A DNA stretch of 10,646 nucleotides from Acidobacteriota bacterium (GTDB lineage: Bacteria; Acidobacteriota; Terriglobia; Versatilivoradales; Versatilivoraceae), in the NCBI GenBank assembly GCA_028875135.1, contig JAPPFQ010000654.1:1-10646 (forward strand). The letters run 5' to 3'. The notes under the pieces were generated by a model, which searched no databases, was not told where the DNA came from, and saw nothing but the letters and a program-made list of their open reading frames with translations. The position numbers and the translations under genes were made by a program. How positions within the stretch are numbered: the stretch's first letter is position 1; each line of letters starts with the position of its first letter. Of the stretch, positions 1 through 6,903 are shown piece by piece.

Positions 1-1137
1 CGTGAGTCGGCCGTCGACAAACACGGGCGCCTTGGGGTCTTCTCCCGTGCCGGGAAGGGAAATGCCGATATGGGCGTGCTTCGATTCCCCGGGGCCGTTG
101 ACCACGCAGCCCATGACCGCAACCTTGAGGTCCTCCACACCCTCATAGCGGTCCTTCCAGGCCGGCATCCGGTTTTTCAAATAGCTCTGGATTTCCTCGG
201 CCATTTCCTGAAAGAAAGTGCTGGTGGTGCGGCCGCATCCCGGGCAGGCGGTCACTTGAGGCAGAAAGCTGCGAATTCCCATGGACTGGAGAATTTGCTG
301 GCAAACCTGGACTTCTTCGGTGCGGTCCCCCCCGGGAGCGGGAGTCAGGGAGACCCTGATGGTATCTCCGATCCCCTCCTGAAGCAGCACGGCCAGGGCG
401 GCCGAGCTGGCAACGATCCCCTTGGTCCCCATGCCCGCCTCGGTCAATCCCAGGTGCAGGGGATAGTCGCAGCGGCCCGCCAGGTCACGGTAGACCAGGA
501 TGAGATCCTGGACTCCCGAGACCTTGGCGCTCAGGATGATACGGTTGTGGGGCATCCCATACTCTTCCGCCAGTTGGGCCGATTCCAGCCCGCTCCTGAC
601 GATGGCGTCCCGTGTCACCTCAGCAGAGTCCCTCGGTTGCGAAGAAGCCGCGTTTTCGTCCATCAGGCGGGCCAGCAGCACCTGGTCCAGCGATCCCCAG
701 TTCACCCCGATCCTGACCGGCTTGCCGTTTTCGTTGGCCACCTCGATCATGCGCCGGAAGTTATCGTCCCGATGCCTGCCGGCGCCGACGTTGCCGGGGT
801 TGATGCGGTACTTGGCCAGCGTGCGGGCGCAGCCGGGGTAGCGGCTGAGCAGAAGATGCCCGTTGTAATGAAAATCGCCCACCAACGGGACTTCGATTCC
901 CAGGTCGCTCAGCCGAGCCGCGATCTCCGGGACCGCCCGGGCTGCCTGGTCGTTATTGACCGTGATCCGAACCAGCTCCGAGCCCGAAAGGGCCAGATCG
1001 GCCACCTGGCTGGCGGTGCCGGCCGCATCTGCGGTGTCGGTGTTGGTCATGGACTGCACCGCCATCGGGTATCCGGAGCCCACCATGACCGATCCTACCC
1101 GGACCGCCACTGTTTGCCGCCTTTGGATTGTTTTCAT
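1..1137 (-). CDS. ispG: 4-hydroxy-3-methylbut-2-enyl diphosphate synthase IspG (GcpE), 3' end cut by window edge
   Basis: IspG converts methylerythritol cyclodiphosphate to HMBPP, the penultimate step of the cytosolic MEP isoprenoid pathway, using a [4Fe-4S] cluster and reducing partners. The reading frame on the minus strand is open from the ATG at 1137 to the left edge (379 codons), so only the last residues and the stop are missing; E. coli IspG is 372 aa. The N-terminus reads MKTIQRRQTVAVRVGSVMVG, followed by PMAVQSMTNTDT, the family's opening signature of the TIM-barrel domain. The cluster ligands are visible: Cys298 and Cys301 in CPGCGRT, Cys344 in MGCVVNGPGE, and Glu351, with the same 7-residue Cys-Glu spacing as in E. 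coli. The start is supported by a GGAGAG Shine-Dalgarno site (plus-strand 1145-1150) 7 nt upstream. It is divergent from the TPR gene. Identification is firm. Confidence 0.97.
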   Translation of the reverse strand, partial: MKTIQRRQTVAVRVGSVMVGSGYPMAVQSMTNTDTADAAGTASQVADLALSGSELVRITVNNDQAARAVPEIAARLSDLGIEVPLVGDFHYNGHLLLSRYPGCARTLAKYRINPGNVGAGRHRDDNFRRMIEVANENGKPVRIGVNWGSLDQVLLARLMDENAASSQPRDSAEVTRDAIVRSGLESAQLAEEYGMPHNRIILSAKVSGVQDLILVYRDLAGRCDYPLHLGLTEAGMGTKGIVASSAALAVLLQEGIGDTIRVSLTPAPGGDRTEEVQVCQQILQSMGIRSFLPQVTACPGCGRTTSTFFQEMAEEIQSYLKNRMPAWKDRYEGVEDLKVAVMGCVVNGPGESKHAHIGISLPGTGEDPKAPVFVDGRLT

Positions 1138-1189
1138 CCGAAGTCTCTCCGCCCCTGGTTGCCTTGAGGTCAGACTATTGCCAACACAG

Positions 1190-1217
1190 ATTAAAGGAAT
1201 TGCCGATTTCGGGTCAA
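1190..1217 (-). promoter_or_regulatory. Predicted sigma70-like promoter of ispG
   Basis: Read on the minus strand, TTGACC (plus 1212-1217) and TTTAAT (plus 1190-1195) are separated by 16 nt. Each matches the sigma70 consensus at 5 of 6 positions. The -10 box lies about 52 nt before the ispG ATG, leaving a leader of about 45 nt that ends in a GGAGAG Shine-Dalgarno site at 1145-1150. The site is outside the nearby inverted-repeat element, which starts at 1278. This is a prediction from sequence only. Confidence 0.5.
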
Positions 1218-1277
1218 GCCGGCGGCCGTGGCAGGGCACCTCACGTTGGGGGGCATCTATTGGAAAATCCCATGTTT

Positions 1278-1432
1278 AACATCGATGCACAGGATGCACA
1301 GGATCTTTTTCAGGAAACGGCCAGCTTCCAATGCCGGGAATTCGCAAGGCCGCATCGGATCATCGCCTGAGCTGGCTTCTCCTGCAGGAAGCCCTCGTCC
1401 TGTTAATCCTGTGCATCCTGTGCATCGATGTT
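1278..1432. repeat. 155-bp MITE/BIME-like element with perfect 27-bp terminal inverted repeats (copy 1)
   Basis: The left end at 1278-1304 (AACATC, GATGCACAG twice, GAT) is the exact reverse complement of the right end at 1406-1432, so the element can fold into a long hairpin. Inside, GCCAGCT at 1320-1326 pairs with AGCTGGC at 1370-1376, and CAGGA at 1311-1315 can pair with TCCTG at 1398-1402. A second full-length copy with similar interior is at 9913-10066. The element carries no gene. It could be a non-autonomous mobile element or a REP/BIME-like structured repeat. I see no clear target-site duplication. The 27-mer is not itself a hairpin with a GTAG-type tetranucleotide, so it is not a classical REP. 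Confidence 0.85.
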
Positions 1433-1581
1433 CAATCTGTAGACAACCAGTTCAGCGGGACATGGCACCTGCTCACGATAGGGAAATGGATCCGTTGTTT
1501 CACTGTCCAATGATCCGCCCCACAGGGCCGGGCGGCACTTGCCTGAAACCAATCGAGGGGGTTATCCTACTGGCCATAGCC

Positions 1582-2070
1582 ATGAATTCCGAAGATCAGA
1601 ACCAGAAACAGGCTCGCACCCTTTGGGAAGAGGGCGTCAAACACCTGGTCAAGGGCCGCTTTCTGACGGCGGTCGGGCTCTTCAACCGAAGCGTCGCCGC
1701 CCATCCGACCGCCGAAGGCTACACCTACCGGGGTTGGGCCGTATCTTTTCTGGGCATGCTCGACCAGGCCATCCGTGATTGCCACCTGGCGATCGCGGTC
1801 GATCCCGAGTTCGGCAATCCCTACAACGACATCGGCGTCTACCTGATGCGCCAGGGTCAAATGGACGAGGCCATCGACTGGCTGGAGAAAGCCAAGAAAG
1901 CCAAGCGGTACGATCCCAAGCACTTCCCCTACCTGAACCTGGGGCATATCTACCTGGCAAAGGGCGAACAGATGAAGGCCCTGGACGAGTACATGCAGGC
2001 GCTGGAAATCGATCCCGAGAATGAGGTGGCACTCAAAGCCATCGGCAACATGGACATGACCGTCCACTAG
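1582..2070 (+). CDS. Small tetratricopeptide-repeat protein
   Basis: The protein is 162 aa and made almost wholly of TPR helix pairs, which act as protein-protein docking surfaces. I can place four repeats: about residues 13-46, 47-78, 80-112 and 115-147. The typical TPR endings are present (AIAVDPEFGNPYNDIG, ALEIDPENEVAL), as is the YNDIGVYLMRQGQMDEAIDWLEKA helix pair. There is no signal peptide or membrane segment, so it is probably cytosolic. I chose the ATG at 1582 because TPR-like sequence begins just after it (MNSEDQNQKQAR). The frame is open upstream to 1228, but that part translates the inverted-repeat element and has no family resemblance. No strong Shine-Dalgarno site precedes 1582; an alternative ATG at 1510 is equally unsupported. 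It lies 60 nt before the dus gene, probably in the same transcript. Its partner is unknown. Confidence 0.85.
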   Translation: MNSEDQNQKQARTLWEEGVKHLVKGRFLTAVGLFNRSVAAHPTAEGYTYRGWAVSFLGMLDQAIRDCHLAIAVDPEFGNPYNDIGVYLMRQGQMDEAIDWLEKAKKAKRYDPKHFPYLNLGHIYLAKGEQMKALDEYMQALEIDPENEVALKAIGNMDMTVH

Positions 2071-2130
2071 CCGGCCTGTGCCTCAGACCGGCAAGCAGGG
2101 ATAGAGATATTCACCGGGGGGCGCGAAGGA

Positions 2131-3255
2131 ATGATCACCGTGGAAGAGCCCATGTCGAGACCCGCCCCGGCCCGAGAGGCGCCCCCGGCCGGAGTGCGGG
2201 ACAGCCGCCTGTTTCGCATCCCTTTCGGAAACGGGGTGCGTGTCAACTTTCCGGTGATCTTCGCGCCCATGGCGGGATTGTCGCACCTGGCCTTTCGCCA
2301 GCTGGTCAGAACCTACCTTCCCTCCAATGCCGAAACACTTCTGTTTACGGAGATGCTGTCCACGCGCATACTGCCCGGGGAGGAGGTCGGCCTCACACCC
2401 AAGACCCGGGTAGCCGCCGGGGAACGGGACCTGATACCCCAACTGCTGGGAAACGACGAGTGTTGGATCGCGCCTTCGCTCAGGAAGTTGATGACCCTCT
2501 CGCCGGCCGGAATCGATATCAACATGGGCTGTCCGGTCAGCAAGGTCCTCAAGCACAACTGGGGAGTGGCCCTGATGGGCGACATCCGGTACGCCGAAGA
2601 AGTGGTGCGCACCACCCGGCGGCTCACCTCCCTGCCGCTCTCGGTGAAGATGAGGACCGGCCTCAGGGACGATCCCGAATACCTGGTGGATTTTGCCAGG
2701 ATGCTGGAGCAGGCGGGAGCGGACTGGGTCACGCTCCATCCCCGAATTCAGTCTCAGCACCGGCGCGGCCAGGCCAACTGGGAGTACATCGGCCGGGTGC
2801 GGGATGCCGTGCGAATCCCGGTCATCGGCAATGGGGATGTCCAGCAGGCCTCGGATATCGTGCGGATGCTGCAGCAGACCGGTTGCGACGGCGTGATGGT
2901 GGCTCGGGCCGCTACCGCCAGGCCCTGGATTTTCTGGCAGGTGGCCGAGCAGTTGGGATTTGCCCCGCCCGGGGGACGGGAGGGGCAGCGGGCCCCTCGG
3001 ACGGCAGAGGAGGAAGGACGGGAATGCCGGCGGGCCCTTGCGTTTTTCTGCGACCGGCTGGAAGCCGGGTTCACTCCGGCCGAGCAATTGCCACGCCTGC
3101 GGCTCTTTCTGGCTTGGGGACACAAGTGGATCCATTTTGGGCATTACCTTTCCACCCAGGTGAACCGCTGCCGTGACCTGAATTCGGCGCGCCGCGTGAT
3201 CGAGGATTTTTTCGATACGCCCAAGACCATGAAAGGACGCACTCGACTCCAGTAG
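2131..3255 (+). CDS. tRNA-dihydrouridine synthase (Dus family, DusB-like)
   Basis: This is an FMN-dependent enzyme that reduces specific uridines to dihydrouridine in the D-loop region of tRNA, using NADPH. The 374-aa protein has the family features in order: PVIFAPMAGLSHLAFR (residues 41-56, FMN site), INMGCPVSKV with the catalytic Cys134, SVKMRTG (171-177), TLHPR (201-205), VIGNGDV (231-237) and DGVMVARAATARPWIF (253-268), then a C-terminal helical domain. In the phosphate motif the usual Gly-Arg of DusB (GRAA/GRGA) is Ala-Arg. The N-terminal 30 residues are not conserved-looking, and a second ATG at 2152 preceded by GGAAGAG is possible; I kept 2131 as the longest plausible start, with AAGGA immediately before it. 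It lies 21 nt before the methyltransferase gene. The family is certain; which uridine is modified cannot be told from sequence. Confidence 0.93.
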   Translation: MITVEEPMSRPAPAREAPPAGVRDSRLFRIPFGNGVRVNFPVIFAPMAGLSHLAFRQLVRTYLPSNAETLLFTEMLSTRILPGEEVGLTPKTRVAAGERDLIPQLLGNDECWIAPSLRKLMTLSPAGIDINMGCPVSKVLKHNWGVALMGDIRYAEEVVRTTRRLTSLPLSVKMRTGLRDDPEYLVDFARMLEQAGADWVTLHPRIQSQHRRGQANWEYIGRVRDAVRIPVIGNGDVQQASDIVRMLQQTGCDGVMVARAATARPWIFWQVAEQLGFAPPGGREGQRAPRTAEEEGRECRRALAFFCDRLEAGFTPAEQLPRLRLFLAWGHKWIHFGHYLSTQVNRCRDLNSARRVIEDFFDTPKTMKGRTRLQ

Positions 3256-3276
3256 CCCTTTGGCAGTGGCAAGAAC

Positions 3277-4008
3277 ATGTTAAGGGAGATACGGACAGCC
3301 GCGGAGCTGCTGAATTGGCGCAAGGTCGGGATCAGGCTCGGGGATTGTCCCGTGTGCGGCCGTACGGGGTTCGTCAAGCTGGATGATTACGAGATGGCCG
3401 TCCGCTGCCTCCGGTGCCGCTCCAGCGCGGCCACGCTCTCTTTTGTGAGCGTTCTGAAGGACATTCTCCCCGACCTGTCGCGCCGCCATGTGTACGAGTT
3501 GTCATCCAGGGGTCCCCTGGTGGGCTATCTTCGCAGGCAGGCCGGCAAGCTTACGCTTTCCGAGTATTTCGATGACGTGCCGCCGGGGCAATACAAGGCA
3601 GGGGTTCAATGTCAGGACGTGCAGCAACTGACCTACGGCGACGGCTGCTTCGACGTCTGTACCTCGACCGAGGTCTTCGAGCACGTTCCCCATGACCTGG
3701 AGGGCTTTCGAGAGCTGCACCGGGTGCTCAGTCCCGGCGGGCTGTTGCTGTTCACCGTTCCCATGGATGGCGGCGAGAGGACGGTGGAGAGAGCCCGCCT
3801 GGTCAATGGCCGGCTGGAGCACCTGCTGCCACCGGAATATCATGGGGACCGCATTCGAGGTTCCGCGGCCGTTCTCTGTTTTCGCAACTATGGGACAGAT
3901 ATTCTGGATCGGCTGGGCGAGGCCGGCTTCAGCCGGTGTCGCCTGGTCCGGGGTGAGGACGTGACCGGCTGGGGCTTTGACCGGCAGGTCGTGGTCGCTC
4001 GCAAGTAA
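3277..4008 (+). CDS. Class I SAM-dependent methyltransferase with N-terminal zinc ribbon
   Basis: The protein is 243 aa. Residues 24-47 hold two CxxC pairs (CPVCG and CLRC; Cys24, 27, 44, 47), a small zinc-ribbon-like knuckle. The Rossmann methyltransferase domain follows. Motif I is atypical: HVYELSSRGPLVGYL (71-85) in place of the glycine-rich VLEIGCGTG type. A plausible motif II (LTLSEYFDD, 92-100) follows, then the acidic residue and VQCQDVQQLTY before DVCTSTEVFEHVPHD (126-140). The post-II region HRVLSPGGLLLFTVP (148-162) is typical of the Methyltransf_11/25 type. Substrate is unknown. It sits 21 nt after dus and 58 nt before an O-antigen ligase-like gene, so a glycan substrate is possible but unproven. 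No transmembrane segment is seen, so it is likely cytosolic. Confidence 0.85.
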   Translation: MLREIRTAAELLNWRKVGIRLGDCPVCGRTGFVKLDDYEMAVRCLRCRSSAATLSFVSVLKDILPDLSRRHVYELSSRGPLVGYLRRQAGKLTLSEYFDDVPPGQYKAGVQCQDVQQLTYGDGCFDVCTSTEVFEHVPHDLEGFRELHRVLSPGGLLLFTVPMDGGERTVERARLVNGRLEHLLPPEYHGDRIRGSAAVLCFRNYGTDILDRLGEAGFSRCRLVRGEDVTGWGFDRQVVVARK

Positions 4009-4066
4009 ACATCCGGGACAAGCGAGTGGCTGCAATTTCCCTCTTTGATCCCAAGGGGTCGCCTGA

Positions 4067-5302
4067 GTGCCCGTTTCCTCCGGCATGCAATGGTTCAGGA
4101 GCCATCTTGACTCCATCGTCTTCGGATCGACGACCCTGGCGGTCGTCTTTCCGGTGATCAGCATTGCCGTATCTCAAACCTTCCTTGGGTTGGCGATTCT
4201 TGGATTCTTGCTTGACCGTCTCCTGAATCGCCGGACGATCCTTCGTTTCCCTCCCGTCAAACTGCCCCTGCTGCTGTTTATTGGGGCCACCCTGGTTTCC
4301 TGGCTGGCCTCTCCCGAGCCCGGAATCGGCTTGCCTCCGATCTACAAGTTCTGGCTGTTTGCCATCATCCTGTTGGTGGCCAACTACTTCTCAAGGACCA
4401 GGGTGGGTCGGGCCTTTCAGGCGCTGTTCGCAGCCGGACTGGTGGCGGCCGGTTTCGCGCTGGCTCAATACCTGGTGCCTTCCCTGGGGAGTGTCGATGG
4501 GCGCTTGACCGGCTTCATGGGCCATTGGATGACCCTGAGCGGGGGATTGATGCTGGTGTTCCTGGCCATGCTGGGCACCCTGCTCTTCTCCGCTCCCAGG
4601 CGCCCGGCGCTCTGGATGGTGGCCGTCTGCTTCCTGGGCGTGACCCTGCTCCTGACCCTGACCCGGAGCGTCTGGATCGCCAGTCTCGCCTGCCTGTTGG
4701 TGGCCGCCTGGTTGAGGTTCCCCACCTTGAAGACGGTGCTCGTGAGCGGGGCTGGAATCCTGATATTGGTGGTGTGCCTGCCTGATTCCCTTCAGAAACG
4801 GCTGGCCAGTATCTGGGACCCGGCGCACCCCTCCAACGCCGCCCGCCTGGAGATCTGGAAAACGGGAATGCAGATGGTGCAGGCGCATCCCTGGTTCGGG
4901 GTGGGTCCCCAGCGAGTCTCCGAAGTCTTCTTTGACTATCACCCCGATCCGGGGGCCCGTCAAAGGGGGGGATTTTTCTGGATCCACATGCACAACAACC
5001 TGCTTCAGTTCGCGGCCGAGCGGGGCATTCCCTGCGCCCTGGCCTGGCTGTGGCTCATCCTCCGGATGGGGCGGGACCACTGGCTGGGTTTCAGGCGGGC
5101 CAGGCTCCCCTCCCTGGAAAAATCCGTCCATGCCGGGGGATTTCTCAGCCTGCTGGCGCTCTTTGTGGCCGGGCTGTTCGAGTTCAACTTCGGGGACTCC
5201 GAAGTGTTGATGGTCTTTCTGTTCCTGGTTTCCGCACCCTATGCCCTGGTTCCGACCGCCGGGAGCGCACCACGAGATCCCGAACCGGCCGGTGCTGTCT
5301 AG
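4067..5302 (+). CDS. O-antigen ligase / polymerase family membrane protein (Wzy_C-like)
   Basis: The 411-aa protein is strongly hydrophobic, with roughly ten membrane segments and a large polar loop at about residues 242-325. This is the layout of the O-antigen ligase (WaaL) and Wzy-like family, inner-membrane enzymes that transfer or polymerise lipid-linked glycans in the periplasm. Visible family marks are LTLTRSVWIASLACL (196-210, with Arg200), ARLEIWKTGMQMVQAHPWFGVGP (259-281), and the loop HMHNNLLQFAAERGIPCALAW (307-327) with conserved His. The start is GTG at 4067, 8 nt after AAGGGG; an in-frame ATG at 4085 is an alternative. It is the last gene of a same-strand run beginning with the TPR gene. 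Sequence alone cannot separate ligase, polymerase and other acceptor types (for example protein O-glycosylation). Confidence 0.88.
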   Translation: MPVSSGMQWFRSHLDSIVFGSTTLAVVFPVISIAVSQTFLGLAILGFLLDRLLNRRTILRFPPVKLPLLLFIGATLVSWLASPEPGIGLPPIYKFWLFAIILLVANYFSRTRVGRAFQALFAAGLVAAGFALAQYLVPSLGSVDGRLTGFMGHWMTLSGGLMLVFLAMLGTLLFSAPRRPALWMVAVCFLGVTLLLTLTRSVWIASLACLLVAAWLRFPTLKTVLVSGAGILILVVCLPDSLQKRLASIWDPAHPSNAARLEIWKTGMQMVQAHPWFGVGPQRVSEVFFDYHPDPGARQRGGFFWIHMHNNLLQFAAERGIPCALAWLWLILRMGRDHWLGFRRARLPSLEKSVHAGGFLSLLALFVAGLFEFNFGDSEVLMVFLFLVSAPYALVPTAGSAPRDPEPAGAV

Positions 5303-5338
5303 GAGTTCGGGCCAAAGCCACCCTTACCACAGATAACT

Positions 5339-5415
5339 CGCCCCGTGAGGGGGAATCGCAGAAGCCGAGCCGGAAGGCGAAGGCTGATGCGGTGGGGGTA
5401 GTGTGCCGCCAGGCA
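5339..5415. repeat. Possible second dispersed repeat (unproven; single copy here)
   Basis: This GC-rich stretch starts with a short hairpin (CCCC-GTGA-GGGG, 5341-5352) and continues with purine-rich GCCGAGCC, GGAAGGCGAAGGC and GGTGGGGG blocks. It resembles intergenic repeats I associate with environmental genomes, whose spurious translations contain SRKAKADAV. Only one copy lies in this window, so repetition cannot be shown from the sequence given. It could equally be ordinary non-coding DNA. Confidence 0.25.
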
Positions 5416-5440
5416 GGGGAATCGATATTTTTTCATCGTT

Positions 5441-5516
5441 AACATCGATGCACAGGATGCACAGGATCAACAGAAAGAGAGTTTGTTGCGCGAGTAGTCG
5501 GCTCCGGAAATGATCG
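5441..5516 (-). repeat. Half copy of the inverted-repeat element
   Basis: A perfect copy of the 27-mer at 5441-5467 is followed by about 48 bp that align without gaps to the inner flank of the right end of the full elements, read in reverse. By hand count about 33 of 48 positions match the copy at 1278-1432, including ACAG, GAG, TTGC/CTGC, GGCTC and ATGATC blocks. There is no second terminal repeat nearby, so the other half is missing or was never there. It lies between the O-antigen ligase gene and the E2 gene, about 118 bp before the E2 start. Confidence 0.7.
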
Positions 5517-5633
5517 CGGCTGGATTTACTGTACAATACGGGCGGAAGGCTGAAGACAAGCCGATTTTTGGCTCGTTGAGCAGGTGGGGCAGGCCGCCCT
5601 CTTGCGGGTCAGGAATGAACGCCCGGAGCATTC

Positions 5634-6806
5634 ATGGCTGAGATCATCATGCCGAAACTCAGTGACACCATGGAAGACGGTGTGGTAGTGCGCTGGCTCA
5701 AAGGCATCGGAGAGGCGGTTTCCAGTGGAGAGGTGGTGGCGGAAATCGAGACCGACAAGGCCACCATGGAGATGGAATCCCTGGAGGACGGCGTGCTGTC
5801 GGAAATCTTTGTTGAGGAAGGCCAAAGGGTTTCCGTCGGCCAACCCATGGCGGCGATCGATGCGGGCGGCCAACCATCACCACTCGCCGGGGCAGCCGCG
5901 GCGGTTGCGTCTCCTGAAGTAGCCGTGGGAACTGCCGGGAAAGCGGCTCGCTCAGAGAGGGTCAAAGCCTCGCCCCGGGCTCGAAAAGCCGCCGAGGAGA
6001 TGAATCTGGATCTGGCCGGGGTGGAGGGTTCCGGGCCGGGCGGACGCATTCTCTATCGAGACGTTATGGCTGCCGGCGGCGCCGGAGCTGCCCCGGAAAA
6101 GGCCGCGGCGGCCGTGAGCCAACGGGTTCCCCTGAGCTCCATGCGGCAGCTCATCGCTGAACGGATGGTGGAAAGCAAGACCCGCATCCCCCATTTCTAC
6201 CTGCAGGTGGAGATCGATGCCGAACCCCTGCTGGAGCTGCAGGGTCAAGTCAACTCCGCCTCGGAGGAGTGGGGTGACGGCAAGCTGAGCCTCAATGACC
6301 TGGTGTTGAAGGCGACGGCCATGGCCCTGACCCGGGTGCCGCAGCTCAATGCTTCCTTTACCCCGGAGGGCATTCTCCGCCATGGTCAGGTGCACCTGGA
6401 GTTTGCGGTCAGCCTGGAAGAGGGGTTGTTGACGCCGGTGATCCGAAACGCCGAATCCAAGAGCCTGCGCCGGATCAGCCGGGAGGCCGGGGATCTGATC
6501 GAAAGAGCGCGCAGCCAGCGGTTGAACCCGGATGAGTATCGCGGCGGCACCTTTACCGTTTCCAACCTGGGAGCCAAGGGCATCGACAGTTTCCAGGCCA
6601 TCATCGACCCGCCTCAGGCAGCCATTCTTGGAGTGGGCGCCATCGTCAGAAAGCCCGTGGTCGACAAGGACGATCGAATCCGTCCAGGTCATCGGCTCAA
6701 CCTGACGTTGAGTTGCGATCACCGGGTGGTCGACGGCGCCGTGGCCGCCGAGTTCCTGGGGCAGATGCGGAGGCTGCTCCAGCAACCGGCGTTGCTGCTG
6801 CTATAG
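5634..6806 (+). CDS. Dihydrolipoamide acyltransferase, E2 of a 2-oxoacid (probably pyruvate) dehydrogenase complex
   Basis: E2 forms the core of the complex and moves the acyl group from E1 via its lipoyl arm to CoA. The 390-aa protein has one lipoyl domain (about 1-77, lipoylated Lys42 in ETDKATME). An Ala/Pro/Gly-rich linker leads to a peripheral-subunit binding domain (about 110-146, ASPRARKAAEEMNLDL and GPGGRILYRDV), and the catalytic domain runs from about 164 to the end. The catalytic motif DHRVVDGA (362-369) supplies His363 and Asp367. The opening MPKLSDTMEDG resembles pyruvate-type E2s (MPxLSxTM). The start at 5634 has GGAG 5 nt upstream. Having a single lipoyl domain makes it shorter than the E. 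coli AceF (three domains) but normal for many bacteria. E3 follows 97 nt downstream; no E1 gene is in the window. Substrate (pyruvate versus branched-chain or acetoin) is inferred, not proven. Confidence 0.93.
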   Translation: MAEIIMPKLSDTMEDGVVVRWLKGIGEAVSSGEVVAEIETDKATMEMESLEDGVLSEIFVEEGQRVSVGQPMAAIDAGGQPSPLAGAAAAVASPEVAVGTAGKAARSERVKASPRARKAAEEMNLDLAGVEGSGPGGRILYRDVMAAGGAGAAPEKAAAAVSQRVPLSSMRQLIAERMVESKTRIPHFYLQVEIDAEPLLELQGQVNSASEEWGDGKLSLNDLVLKATAMALTRVPQLNASFTPEGILRHGQVHLEFAVSLEEGLLTPVIRNAESKSLRRISREAGDLIERARSQRLNPDEYRGGTFTVSNLGAKGIDSFQAIIDPPQAAILGVGAIVRKPVVDKDDRIRPGHRLNLTLSCDHRVVDGAVAAEFLGQMRRLLQQPALLLL

Positions 6807-6903
6807 ACCGCGGCCGGTTGTGGTGGTTCCCAACGAAAGTCCCACCGAATGCCTTCCCAGAACCAAAACCAACCACCGATTCGTCGACCTCGAGAGACTC
6901 GCG

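Larger units (their letters stand above)
1138..1581. other. Divergent intergenic region between ispG and the TPR gene
   Basis: These 444 bp hold the ispG promoter and ribosome-binding site on the left (1145-1217) and the 155-bp inverted-repeat element at 1278-1432 in the middle. The right part, 1433-1581, has no recognised feature: I find no convincing promoter or Shine-Dalgarno site for the TPR gene in it. Open frames crossing the region on the plus strand (for example 1331-1513, and the in-frame extension of the TPR gene back to 1228) read through the repeat. They lack ribosome-binding sites and look spurious. Confidence 0.7.
5303..5633. other. 331-bp intergenic region before the E2 gene
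   Basis: From left to right it holds a possible second repeat type (5339-5415), a half copy of the inverted-repeat element (5441-5516) and a weak TACAAT -10-like box at 5532-5537 with no good -35. The E2 ribosome-binding site GGAG at 5625-5628 closes it. No Rho-independent terminator with a U-run is evident after the ligase gene: the CCCC-GTGA-GGGG hairpin at 5341-5352 is not followed by T residues. A minus-strand open frame across 5324-5536 reads through the repeat and is judged spurious. Confidence 0.65.

Noticed and set aside
70..1167. Long plus-strand open frame (365 codons)
   Set aside because: It is antisense to ispG, whose minus-strand frame has all family motifs and cluster ligands; the plus frame's translation resembles no protein.
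2071..2095. Hairpin GCCGG/CCGGC after the TPR gene as a terminator
   Set aside because: Stem of about 5 bp with a long loop and no T-run; downstream dus is close and co-directional.
5341..5352. Rho-independent terminator after the O-antigen ligase gene
   Set aside because: The CCCC/GGGG stem is only 4 bp and is followed by GAATCGC rather than a T-run.
5532..5537. Promoter for the E2 gene (TACAAT)
   Set aside because: The -10-like box has no recognisable -35 hexamer at 16-18 nt; too weak to list as a feature on its own.
6820..6903. Upstream GTG start for lipoamide dehydrogenase
   Set aside because: The extra 28 residues precede the FAD motif with no family resemblance; ATG 6904 has a better placed ribosome-binding site and the normal N-terminal length.
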